Of a stretch of DNA of 64,000 nucleotides, positions 6,701 through 12,889 are shown one piece after another (the first letter of the stretch is position 1; each line of letters starts with the position of its first letter). A program made the translations under genes and the position numbers. The notes below the pieces were generated by a model. The model saw only the letters and a program-made list of their open reading frames with translations. It did no database searches and was not told where the DNA came from. Origin of the DNA: Oscillospiraceae bacterium (lineage in GTDB: Bacteria; Bacillota; Clostridia; Oscillospirales; Oscillospiraceae); NCBI GenBank assembly GCA_022846075.1, contig AP025582.1, positions 2,232,001 through 2,296,000 on the forward strand, in the 5' to 3' direction.

Positions 6701-8307
6701 CAGGCCTCCCGGACGGCGTCGATGGGGGGATTGGTCACCTGGGCGAAGCGCTGCTGGAAATAGTCGAAGAGGGGCCGGTCCGCCCGGTCCAGCACCGCCA
6801 GGGGGATGTCCGCCCCCATGGCCGCCGTGGGCTCCGCCCCGTCCCGGGCCATGGGCAGGATGACCCCCCGGACCTCCTCCCCGGTATAGCCGAAGGCCGT
6901 CTGGAGCCGCCGCCGCTCCTCCGGGCCGCAGGTGGGGGCCCGCCGGTTGGGGATGGCGAGGTCGGAGAGGTGGAGCAGGTTCCCGTCCAGCCACTCTCCG
7001 TAGGGCTGGCGGGCGGCGTACCCCTCCTTGAGGGCCTCGTCGTCCACCACCCGCCCCTCCCGCAGGTCCACCAGAAGCATTTTCCCCGGCTGGAGCCGGG
7101 TCTTTTTCACGATACGCTCCGGGGGCAGGTCCAGCACCCCCACCTCGGAGGCCAGGATGAGGCGGTCATCGTCGGTGATATAGCACCGGGCGGGGCGCAG
7201 GCCGTTGCGGTCCAGCACCGCCCCCACCGTGTCCCCGTCGGAGAACAGGACGGCGGCGGGGCCGTCCCAGGGCTCCATGAGGGTGGCGTAGTACTGGTAG
7301 AAATCCCGCTTGGTCCGGGAGATGGTCTTGTCCCCCGCCCAGGGCTCCGGGATGGCGGCCATCACCGCCTGGGGCAGCTCCATCCCCGCCATCATCAGAA
7401 ATTCCAGGGTGTTGTCCAGCATGGCCGAGTCCGACCCGCCGGGGTCCACCACGGGGTAGATCTTTTCCAGCTCCCCCTCCAGCAGGGGGGAGGACATGGT
7501 CTCCTCCCGGGCCAGCATCCGGTCGGCGTTGCCCCGGATGGTGTTGATCTCGCCGTTGTGGGCCAGCAGCCGGTTGGGGTGGGCCCGCTCCCAGGCGGGG
7601 TTGGTGTTGGTGGAGAAGCGGGAGTGAACGATGGCCAGGGCGCTGTCGTAGTCCTCGTCCCGGAGGTCCCGGTAAAAATTCCGCAGCTGGTCCACCAGGA
7701 ACATCCCCTTGTAGACCACGGTGCGGCTGGAGAGGGAGCAGACGTAGGTCTCCTCCCCCGCCGAATGCTCGAACTCCCGCCGGGCCACGTAGAGCTTCCG
7801 GTCGAAATCCAGTCCCCGTTCCACCCCCGCCGGGCGGCGGACAAAGCCCTGCTCGATGCAGGGCATCTTGTCCAGGGCCTTGCGCCCCAGGATGCCGGGC
7901 TCCACCGGCACCCTCCGCCAGCCCAGGAAGTCCATGCCCGCCTTGGCGGCGATCACCTGGAAGAGCCGCTTTGCCTGGCTCCGCCGCCGGGTGTCCTGGG
8001 GAAAGAAGAACATCCCCACGCCGTAGTCCCGCTCCCCGCCCAGGGGGATGCCCGCGGCCTTCGCCGCCTTCTCAAAAAAGCGGTGGGAGACCTGGAGGAG
8101 GATGCCCGCGCCGTCGCCGGTCCGGCCCTCCGCGTCCTTGCCGGCCCGATGCTCCAGCTTTTCCACGATCTTCAGCGAGTCGTCCAACGTTTGGTGGCTT
8201 TTGCGTCCCTTGATGTCCACCACCGCGCCGATGCCGCAGGCGTCATGCTCGAAGCAGGGGCGGTACAGCCCCTCCGGCCGGAACCCCTCTTGTCTGTATT
8301 TCTCCAT
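3757..8307 (-). CDS. gltB: Glutamate synthase large subunit
   Basis: A 1516-residue enzyme that makes two glutamates from glutamine and 2-oxoglutarate. Domains in order: a type-2 glutamine amidotransferase with nucleophile Cys24 (HDACGIG), exposed after loss of a 23-residue propeptide as in other GltB; a central linker domain; an FMN/synthase barrel; a CX5CX4C 3Fe-4S cluster motif near residues 1107-1119 (CVMCRSCALDTCPVG); and the GXGXG beta-helix domain (about 1240-1480). Full length for bacterial GltB. It is the last gene of a glnA-ANTAR-gltB series. No small subunit gltD is present in the window, so its electron donor is either encoded elsewhere or is ferredoxin. Confidence 0.95.
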   Translation of the reverse strand: MEKYRQEGFRPEGLYRPCFEHDACGIGAVVDIKGRKSHQTLDDSLKIVEKLEHRAGKDAEGRTGDGAGILLQVSHRFFEKAAKAAGIPLGGERDYGVGMFFFPQDTRRRSQAKRLFQVIAAKAGMDFLGWRRVPVEPGILGRKALDKMPCIEQGFVRRPAGVERGLDFDRKLYVARREFEHSAGEETYVCSLSSRTVVYKGMFLVDQLRNFYRDLRDEDYDSALAIVHSRFSTNTNPAWERAHPNRLLAHNGEINTIRGNADRMLAREETMSSPLLEGELEKIYPVVDPGGSDSAMLDNTLEFLMMAGMELPQAVMAAIPEPWAGDKTISRTKRDFYQYYATLMEPWDGPAAVLFSDGDTVGAVLDRNGLRPARCYITDDDRLILASEVGVLDLPPERIVKKTRLQPGKMLLVDLREGRVVDDEALKEGYAARQPYGEWLDGNLLHLSDLAIPNRRAPTCGPEERRRLQTAFGYTGEEVRGVILPMARDGAEPTAAMGADIPLAVLDRADRPLFDYFQQRFAQVTNPPIDAVREACVTDTTVYLGDDGNLLRETPENCRVLQIHNPILTTTDMLKIKAMDRPGFRVETVSILYYKNTPLKGALEALFLGVDRAYRNGANIVVLSDRGVDETHAAIPSLLAVSAIEQYLVRTKKRTAVSILLESAEPRDVHHFAALLAYGARAVNPYLAQETIGALIDEGLLDKEPQAAVDDYNAAVLHGIVKIASKMGVSTLQSYQSAQLFEAVGIRKDVVDAYFTNTVSRIGGIGLEEMGAMVDRRHSRAFDLSDPEEGGRTGKEDHLYDPQTVRLLQEAVQKGDYGLFKQYTALVDGKEKRHTLRGLLKFRRERTPLPLEAVESAESIVRRFKTGAMSYGSISQEAHECLAQAMNGLGGGSNSGEGGEPARRAGTDRNSAIKQVASGRFGVTGAYLLSAEEIQIKMAQGAKPGEGGHLPAGKVYPWIARCRHATPGVALISPPPHHDIYSIEDLSQLIYDLKCANRRARISVKLASEAGVGTVAAGVAKAGAQVILISGYDGGTGAAPRSAIQGAGLPWELGLAEAHQTLMANGLRSRVALEADGKLMTGRDVAVACMLGAEEFGFATAPLVALGCVMCRSCALDTCPVGIATQNQARRERFRGRPEYVANFMCFMAQELREIMAELGVPTVDDLVGRTDLLRPRPDAGGGVDLSALLENPWRGGGAKERFDPADAFDFHLEETADLRVLKPALGPALERGEPAAAALRVSSTDRALGTLLGAEITALHGDSLAEDTFVVNCAGGGGQSFGAFLPKGLTLVLEGDANDYLGKGLSGGKLIVYPPPGSRFEAEENIIAGNVALYGATSGKAFLRGTAGERFCVRNSGAWAVVEGVGDHGCEYMTGGRVVILGPTGRNFAAGMSGGVAYVLDEDRDLYLRLNKELVSMEPVAGAGDAAELRALIEEHVAATRSWRGREILERFEEYLPKFKKVVPFDYARMLRAIARHEAEGLSREQAEMEAFREAAQGHTHDRDGEPDARGGVRG

Positions 8308-8351
8308 ATTCCCCTCTCTCCTTCTCTGAGCGGCCCGCCGTGGGACGGAAC

Positions 8352-8411
8352 AAGCGGCGGCCGGGCCCTATTGGCCCAGCCGCCGCTTTCAGCCGCAGGA
8401 CCGCCTTGTCC
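8352..8411 (-). promoter_or_regulatory. gltB leader with hexaloop hairpin and terminator-like stem
   Basis: Between the ANTAR gene and gltB the minus strand first forms GGAC-AAGGCG-GTCC (8411-8398), a 4-bp stem with a six-base loop having A at position 1 and G at position 4. That loop matches the published ANTAR-substrate pattern. It then forms a long GC stem (8388-8352) of ten base pairs, a wobble and five more pairs. The second hexaloop expected for the dual motif is not clear and no U-run follows the long stem, so this is only a candidate for antitermination by the ANTAR protein encoded just upstream. Confidence 0.45.
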
Positions 8412-8438
8412 AGTGCCGTGTGATCTGTGCTCTTTTTC

Positions 8439-8975
8439 TCAAAGGCTGTCCAGGACCATCCGCGCGGTCTCGGCCAGCTTTACGCCGCTGTTCATGCTCT
8501 TCTTCTGCAAAAAACGGTGGGCCTGCTCCTCCGTCATCTCGTTGCGGTCCATCAGCAGGGCCTTGGCCTGCTCCACAAGGGCCCGTTCCTCCCCGCTGCG
8601 GTGGGGGCGGGAGAACCGCTCCAGCCGCCGCCCCATCTGGAGGAGCATCCGCACCGAGGCGGTCAGGTCCTCCCGCCGCACCGGGGCGGCCAGCTTGAAA
8701 ATATCGTCGCTGCCGCACAGGTCCAGCATGCTCTGGTCAGCCACCATCAGCATGGCGCAGGAGGGGGGCAGGTCGGCCAGCAGCTCCTCGGCGGAGCCGT
8801 CGGGAAATTTGTAGCCGCAGACCACCACCGTGACCCGCTGCTTATTTGCCGTCCGCCGGACCTCGGCGGCGCTGCGGCAGACGATACAGGAGGCGGCGCC
8901 GCCGGACTCCAGGATCTCCCGGACCCGTCGGCAGCTTTTGTCGCCCTCGAAGGCGACGATGACCTTTTCCATCAT
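8439..8975 (-). CDS. ANTAR-domain RNA-binding antiterminator with degenerate receiver
   Basis: A 178-residue protein. Residues 1-110 look like a response-regulator receiver (MMEKVIVAFEGDKSCRRV at the start). The strand that normally ends in the phosphorylated Asp reads VTVVVCGYKFPDG, with Cys where Asp is expected, so phosphorylation is doubtful. Residues about 118-175 form the three-helix ANTAR domain (ERALVEQAKALLMDRN, MTEEQAHRFLQKKSM, KLAETARMVL). ANTAR proteins bind paired hexaloop RNAs and prevent termination. Its position between glnA and gltB points to nitrogen control. AAAGGAG lies 10 bp upstream of the ATG; the same AAGGAG can be masked by a hairpin. Confidence 0.88.
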   Translation of the reverse strand: MMEKVIVAFEGDKSCRRVREILESGGAASCIVCRSAAEVRRTANKQRVTVVVCGYKFPDGSAEELLADLPPSCAMLMVADQSMLDLCGSDDIFKLAAPVRREDLTASVRMLLQMGRRLERFSRPHRSGEERALVEQAKALLMDRNEMTEEQAHRFLQKKSMNSGVKLAETARMVLDSL

Positions 8976-8985
8976 GACGTTTCAA

Positions 8986-9003
8986 CTCCTTTTCCCCAAG
9001 GAG
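8986..9003 (-). promoter_or_regulatory. Hairpin masking the ANTAR-gene ribosome binding site
   Basis: On the minus strand CTCCTT pairs with AAGGAG around a six-base loop GGGGAA. The 3' arm is the Shine-Dalgarno sequence of the ANTAR gene, so folding would block initiation. The loop does not have the A1/G4 ANTAR signature. Confidence 0.45.
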
Positions 9004-9024
9004 CGGCCGGAATCCGGGCGGCAC

Positions 9025-10356
9025 TCAATAGTTGATGATGTACTTCTCCCGCTCCCAGGAGGAGACCCGGGTGCGGTACTCGTCCCACTCCTTCTCCTTG
9101 CCCTCGATGTAGCTCTCCGCCACGTGCTCTCCCAGGGCGGAGAGGATGAGCGGGTCCTCCCGGAGGGCGGCGATGGCCTCCTCCAGGGTGCCGGGCATGG
9201 CCTCGATCCCGTGGGCCGACCGGGCCCCGGCGTCCATCTTGAAGATGTTCTCGGTGATCTCCGCCGGGGGCGTCATGCCCTTCTCGATGCCGTCCAGCCC
9301 CGCCGCCAGGCAGACCGCCAGCTCCAGGTAGGGGTTGCAGGCCGGATCGGGGGAACGCAACTCCACCCGGGTGGCCTGGCCCCGGGAGGCGGGGATGCGG
9401 ATGAGGGCGGAGCGGTTGGAGGCCGACCAGGCCAGGTAGCAGGGGGCCTCATAGCCGGGCACCAGCCGCTTGTAGGAGTTCACCAGGGGGTTGGTGACGG
9501 CGGCCATCCCCTTCACGTGGTGGAGGAGCCCCGCGATAAAGCTGTAACACTCCCTGGAGAGCCCCTTCTCGCCGTTGGGGTCGTAAAAAACGTTCTTTCC
9601 GTTTTTAAAGAGGGACATATTGGTGTGCATCCCGGAGCCGTTGATGCCGAAGATGGGCTTGGGCATGAAGGTGGCGTGGAGCCCGTTTTTCTGGGCCAGG
9701 GTCTTGACCGCCAGCTTGAAGGTCATGATGTTGTCGGCGGTACGCAGGGCGTCGGTGTATTTGAAGTCGATCTCGTGCTGGCCCACCGCCACCTCGTGGT
9801 GGCTGGCCTCGATCTCGAAGCCCATCTCCTCCAGGGCCAGGCAGATCTCCCGGCGGGTGCCCTCCCCGTGGTCCAGGGGGCCCAGGTCAAAGTAGCCGGC
9901 CTCGTCGTTTGTTTTGACGGTGGGCTTGCCCTCCTCGTCGGTCTGGAAGAGGAAAAATTCCGCTTCGGGGCCCACGCAGAAGGAATCGTAGCCCATGGCC
10001 TCTGCCTTTTTCAGCACCCGCTTCAGCACCCCCCGGGGGTCGCCGTCAAAGGGGGTGCCGTTGGGGTTATATACGTCGCAGATCAGCCGGGCCACCTTTC
10101 CCTGCTGAGGCCGCCAGGGAAAGACCACGAAGGTGTCCAGGTCGGGATAGAGGTACTGGTCGGACTCATTGATGCGGGTGAATCCCTCGATGGAGGAGCC
10201 GTCGAACATGATCTCATTGTTCACGGCCTTCTCAATCTGAGACGCGGTAATGGCCACATTCTTCAGCTGTCCGAAAATATCGGTGAATTGGAGCCGGATG
10301 AATTCGATATCCTGCTCGCTGACCATGCGGACGATGTCTTCCTTGCTGTACGCCAT
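9025..10356 (-). CDS. glnA: Type I glutamine synthetase
   Basis: A 443-residue enzyme that condenses ammonia and glutamate with ATP. Length fits the short GSI-alpha type of Firmicutes. Visible motifs are [10 protein letters not shown] in the N-terminal beta-grasp domain (about residue 50), EAEFFLF and the [12 protein letters not shown] active-site segment, and [18 protein letters not shown] near the substrate site. First gene of a leftward unit with the ANTAR regulator and gltB, together the GS-GOGAT route. It has a consensus promoter and a strong leader hairpin about 60 bp upstream of the start codon. Confidence 0.96.
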   Translation of the reverse strand: MAYSKEDIVRMVSEQDIEFIRLQFTDIFGQLKNVAITASQIEKAVNNEIMFDGSSIEGFTRINESDQYLYPDLDTFVVFPWRPQQGKVARLICDVYNPNGTPFDGDPRGVLKRVLKKAEAMGYDSFCVGPEAEFFLFQTDEEGKPTVKTNDEAGYFDLGPLDHGEGTRREICLALEEMGFEIEASHHEVAVGQHEIDFKYTDALRTADNIMTFKLAVKTLAQKNGLHATFMPKPIFGINGSGMHTNMSLFKNGKNVFYDPNGEKGLSRECYSFIAGLLHHVKGMAAVTNPLVNSYKRLVPGYEAPCYLAWSASNRSALIRIPASRGQATRVELRSPDPACNPYLELAVCLAAGLDGIEKGMTPPAEITENIFKMDAGARSAHGIEAMPGTLEEAIAALREDPLILSALGEHVAESYIEGKEKEWDEYRTRVSSWEREKYIINY

Positions 10357-10412
10357 GATGGATTACCCCTTTCTTCTTGCAAAAGCGTCCAAAATCCGCA
10401 GCTGTAAAACGC

Positions 10413-10454
10413 AACAAAGGCGTTCCCTCCCTCAAGGAGCGGAACGCCTTTGTT
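10413..10454 (-). promoter_or_regulatory. Strong hairpin in the glnA leader (attenuator candidate)
   Basis: A perfect 14-bp stem (AACAAAGGCGTTCC with GGAACGCCTTTGTT) around a 14-base loop lies between the glnA promoter and start codon. It is followed only by GCGTTTTAC, a weak U-run. It could be an attenuator acted on by the downstream ANTAR protein, but no A1/G4 hexaloop was found in it. Confidence 0.5.
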
Positions 10455-10470
10455 CTCAACTGTTGTGTGG

Positions 10471-10500
10471 AGTATACCGCCAACCGGCCGCCGCTGTCAA
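10471..10500 (-). promoter_or_regulatory. glnA promoter
   Basis: Minus-strand TTGACA (10500-10495) and TATACT (10476-10471) with an 18-bp spacer give a strong sigma-A promoter, placing the transcription start shortly before the leader hairpin. Confidence 0.8.
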
Positions 10501-10625
10501 GGGCTTTTCGCCCGCCCGCCGACATTTTGTCAGAACTCACAATCCTGCAAGTTTTGGCCAAGCGCATTTCTAATCCTTTGACACATCACAGCGCCGCGAA
10601 GCGCCGGGCCGAAGAAGGCAGGTAT

Positions 10626-10667
10626 AAAAAGGCGCCCGCCCGGTTTTTCCGGGCGGGCGCCTTTTTT
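10626..10667 (-). terminator. Terminator of the perR-rbr-marR unit
   Basis: An 18-bp perfect stem made of A5-GGCGCCCGCCCGG and its complement around a T5 loop, starting at the marR stop codon. On the minus strand it ends in a U-run. Confidence 0.85.
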
Positions 10668-11133
10668 ATTTTTTGGTCTCCCCGCCGCCGGGAGGGCAGC
10701 GGTCTCTGCAATAAGAGAGCAGCGCCTCTATCACCTCGTTGGCCACGGCCAGATCCTCCAGCTCCACGGGCAGCTCTTCCACCACCCGGTTCGCCTCTCG
10801 CTGTTCCTGGATCTCCCGGGCCCGTTGGACCTGCCGGCCCAGATCCGTGAGGTAGAGAAGGCACCGGGTGTCGCTCCGAACCCGCCGGACCAGTCCCTTC
10901 CCCTCCAATTTGTCCACCACGGTGGAGGTGGCGCCCTTGGTGCGGACCATTCTCTGGGACAGCTCGGCCTGGGAGATCCCCTCCCGCAGGGAGATCTCCT
11001 GCAGGGTGTGGATCTCCCCCTCGAACAGCTCCACGCCGTCGTGGTAGCGGGCGTGCCTCATGTTTTCCCGCAGGAAGCGCTCCATCTCATAAAGGTGGCC
11101 GACGAACTTGACCAATTCCTCCGGGCTCGCCAT
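10666..11133 (-). CDS. MarR-family transcriptional regulator
   Basis: A 155-residue winged-helix regulator. The core reads HTLQEISLREGISQAELSQRM then RTKGATSTVVDKLEGKGLV and the wing RRVRSDTRCLLYLTDLGRQV, the usual MarR order at about 40-105, followed by dimerisation helices. The ATG at 11133 is used because GAGAGG lies about 9 bp upstream; a longer reading would run into the rubrerythrin gene. It follows rubrerythrin by 13 bp and shares its terminator, so it is probably the third gene of a perR-rbr-marR operon. Its ligand and targets are unknown. Confidence 0.88.
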   Translation of the reverse strand: MASPEELVKFVGHLYEMERFLRENMRHARYHDGVELFEGEIHTLQEISLREGISQAELSQRMVRTKGATSTVVDKLEGKGLVRRVRSDTRCLLYLTDLGRQVQRAREIQEQREANRVVEELPVELEDLAVANEVIEALLSYCRDRCPPGGGETKK

Positions 11134-11146
11134 GGCCCCAGCCCTC

Positions 11147-11680
11147 TCAGTAGTTCTTGGACAGAAGCTCGAAATAGGCCTGGGGATGGGCGCAGACGGG
11201 GCAAACGCCGGGGGCGCTCTTGCCCACATGGATGTGGCCGCAGTTGCGGCACTTCCAGACGTACTCGTCCCCCCGCTGGAAGACCATTCCCTCGTCCAGG
11301 TTCTTCAGCAGCGTGAGGTATCGCTCCTCGTGCTCCTTCTCGATCTTGCCCACGCCCTCGAAGAGGAACGCCAGCTTGGTGAAGCCCTCTTCCCTGGCGG
11401 TCTCGGCCATCTCCTTGTACATCTGGGTCCATTCCTCGTTCTCCCCGGCGGCGGCGGCCTTCAGGTTGGCGGCGGTGTCGCCGATGCCGCTCAGCTCCTT
11501 GAACCACAGCTTGGCGTGCTCCTTCTCGTTGCCGGCGGTCTCCTCAAAAATGGCCGCGATCTGCTCGTAGCCCTCTTTCTTGGCCTTGCTGGCGAAGAAG
11601 GTATACTTGTTGCGGGCCATGCTCTCCCCCGCGAATGCTTTCCACAGATTGGCCTCAGTCTTGCTCCCCTTGAGTTCCAT
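11147..11680 (-). CDS. rbr: Rubrerythrin
   Basis: A 177-residue peroxide-reducing protein of anaerobes. Residues 1-135 form the ferritin-like diiron four-helix bundle with ExxxARNKY and EKEHAKLW in the first half and [14 protein letters not shown] in the second. The C-terminus is a rubredoxin-like Fe(Cys)4 domain, CRNCG at about 145 and [12 protein letters not shown] near the end. AAGGAG precedes the ATG. It lies directly behind perR and is the classical PerR target, which fits scavenging of hydrogen peroxide with electrons from rubredoxin or ferredoxin partners. Confidence 0.95.
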   Translation of the reverse strand: MELKGSKTEANLWKAFAGESMARNKYTFFASKAKKEGYEQIAAIFEETAGNEKEHAKLWFKELSGIGDTAANLKAAAAGENEEWTQMYKEMAETAREEGFTKLAFLFEGVGKIEKEHEERYLTLLKNLDEGMVFQRGDEYVWKCRNCGHIHVGKSAPGVCPVCAHPQAYFELLSKNY

Positions 11681-11746
11681 ATGTATTTCTCCTTTCTAAT
11701 TCAAGATCGGAATCTTTGTTTATTTTATCACGGAAGACCTGGGAAA

Positions 11747-12154
11747 TCAAACCAATTCTTCCCCGCGCTCCTCCTGTTCCCCGCAGTGGGGGCACAGGCC
11801 GGTAAAGATCAGATCATGCCGCTCGATCCGAAAACCAGGCTCCGCGGCGCAGGCCGAAGCGTCGATCTCCGGGTCGTAGGCCAGCTCCAGATCGAAAACC
11901 CCGCCGCAGCCCCGGCAGCGGAAATGGGTGTGGGGCTCGGTGTTGGCGTCGTAACGCTCCACCGGGAAGGGCATGCGCATGATGATCCCCTCGTCGGCCA
12001 GCAGGTTCAGGTTGCGGTATACCGTTCCCAGGCTCAGATTGGGGTTGGCCGGCTTGAGCCACTGATAGACCATCTCGGCGGTGGGGTGCTGGTCGGTGCC
12101 GCAGACCGCCTGATAGATCATCTCACGCTGTCTGGAATATCGTTTGCCTACCAT
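11747..12154 (-). CDS. perR: PerR-type Fur-family peroxide regulator
   Basis: A 135-residue Fur-family repressor. The N-terminal winged helix (HPTAEMVYQWL, LSLGTVYRNLNLLADEGI) is followed by the metal domain. The regulatory metal ligands of PerR have counterparts here: His in QHPTAE, Asp in RYDANTEPHTHF with its two His, and Asp in GVFDLE. The structural zinc site is CRGCG and CPHCG. The Asp in RYDANT, where many Fur proteins have Glu, argues for peroxide sensing. AGGAGG precedes the ATG. It heads a unit with rubrerythrin and a MarR regulator; an inverted repeat at its own promoter suggests autoregulation. Confidence 0.85.
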   Translation of the reverse strand: MVGKRYSRQREMIYQAVCGTDQHPTAEMVYQWLKPANPNLSLGTVYRNLNLLADEGIIMRMPFPVERYDANTEPHTHFRCRGCGGVFDLELAYDPEIDASACAAEPGFRIERHDLIFTGLCPHCGEQEERGEELV

Positions 12155-12179
12155 AGGCGCCTCCTTTCCTTATAACAGG

Positions 12180-12224
12180 AATAATTCTCGTTATTAGAAT
12201 ACCATGTCACTAGGAAAAAATCAA
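12180..12224 (-). promoter_or_regulatory. perR promoter with adjoining inverted repeat
   Basis: Minus-strand TTGATT (12224-12219) and TATTCT (12201-12196) are separated by 17 bp. Immediately downstream lies AATAA-N6-TTATT (12195-12180), an AT-rich inverted repeat related to, but not identical with, the TTATAAT-N-ATTATAA Per box. A repressor bound there would block initiation. Confidence 0.55.
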
Positions 12225-12351
12225 CCCCTTTTTTTCATCTTTTTCCCGGTGCCTTTTTCCGGGGTTTCCAAACCCGTTTTGACGCATACTAGCCTCGGAT
12301 GGAGATTCCGACGACCATGCCAAAAACCATGTAAGTTCAGGAGGAGAGGGA

Positions 12352-12714
12352 ATGAAGCGAAACATCAGCTTGTTCGCCCTGGCCATGGCGATGACTCTGG
12401 TTCTGGCGGGCTGTTCCACGACCAAGGCCCCCGCGGTGACGCCCACCCCGGCCGCCACCAGCACCCCTGAGGCGACAACGCCGGCGGAAACGCCCGCGGC
12501 CTCGCCTGAGACCACCGAGGGCAGCACCGCCGCCCACCGCGGCGACAACGCCATGCGGGGCGCTCTTCACGACGCGGGCGACGTAGCCCGGGGCGCCGTG
12601 GATGGGGTCGGCGACGTGGCCCGGGGCGCTGTGGACGGCGTGGGCGACGTCCTCGACGGCGTAGGCAATGCCGCCCGGGACGTGGGCAACGGCGTCAAGA
12701 ACGCCGTCCATTAA
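12352..12714 (+). CDS. Small lipoprotein with tandem 11-residue repeats
   Basis: A 120-residue exported lipoprotein of unknown function. Residues 1-21 are a type II signal peptide with lipobox LAGC, lipidated at Cys21. A Pro/Thr/Ala linker with TPxP units follows (about 25-60). The last 50 residues contain GDVARGAVDGV twice in tandem and a degenerate continuation (GDVLDGV, ARDVGNGVKNAV). The repeat is also visible in DNA as 33-bp units at 12577-12609 and 12610-12642. The 11-residue period suggests an amphipathic helix. AGGAGGAG lies before the ATG, and a terminator follows, so it is monocistronic. Confidence 0.8.
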   Translation: MKRNISLFALAMAMTLVLAGCSTTKAPAVTPTPAATSTPEATTPAETPAASPETTEGSTAAHRGDNAMRGALHDAGDVARGAVDGVGDVARGAVDGVGDVLDGVGNAARDVGNGVKNAVH

Positions 12715-12717
12715 CGG

Positions 12718-12759
12718 AAAAAGACCGGACCGCGGGAGACCTCGGTCCGGTCTTTTTTT
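12718..12759 (+). terminator. Terminator of lipoprotein gene
   Basis: AAAGACCGGACCG pairs with CGGTCCGGTCTTT and is followed by a T-run. Confidence 0.85.
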
Positions 12760-12801
12760 GCCGTCCGCCATCCTTTTCCAGCCAAGCGCGGAAAACAGAG
12801 A

Positions 12802-12831
12802 TTGTAATATCCCGTCTAAAAATGCTATAAT
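12802..12831 (+). promoter_or_regulatory. Promoter of GGDEF/EAL gene within a palindrome
   Basis: TTGTAA (12802-12807) and TATAAT (12826-12831) are 18 bp apart. The -10 lies inside the perfect palindrome ATGCTAT-A-ATAGCAT (12822-12836), a possible operator. Confidence 0.6.
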
Positions 12832-12889
12832 AGCATAACTTGAAATAAAAAATGATCTACGCCCATCGGCCGGATCAGGGGGTAATGGC

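Noticed and set aside
8352-8388. Second ANTAR hexaloop in the gltB leader
   Set aside because: The tip of the long stem gives a five-base loop AATAG rather than a hexaloop with A1 and G4, so only one good hexaloop can be claimed.
3802-8814. A 1670-codon open frame on the plus strand opposite gltB
   Set aside because: Pro/Gly/His/Arg-rich composition is the signature of an antisense frame in GC-rich DNA; gltB on the other strand has full conserved motifs.
12577-12642. CRISPR-like repeat array
   Set aside because: The 33-bp repeats are in frame inside a lipoprotein gene, have no spacers and differ at synonymous sites.
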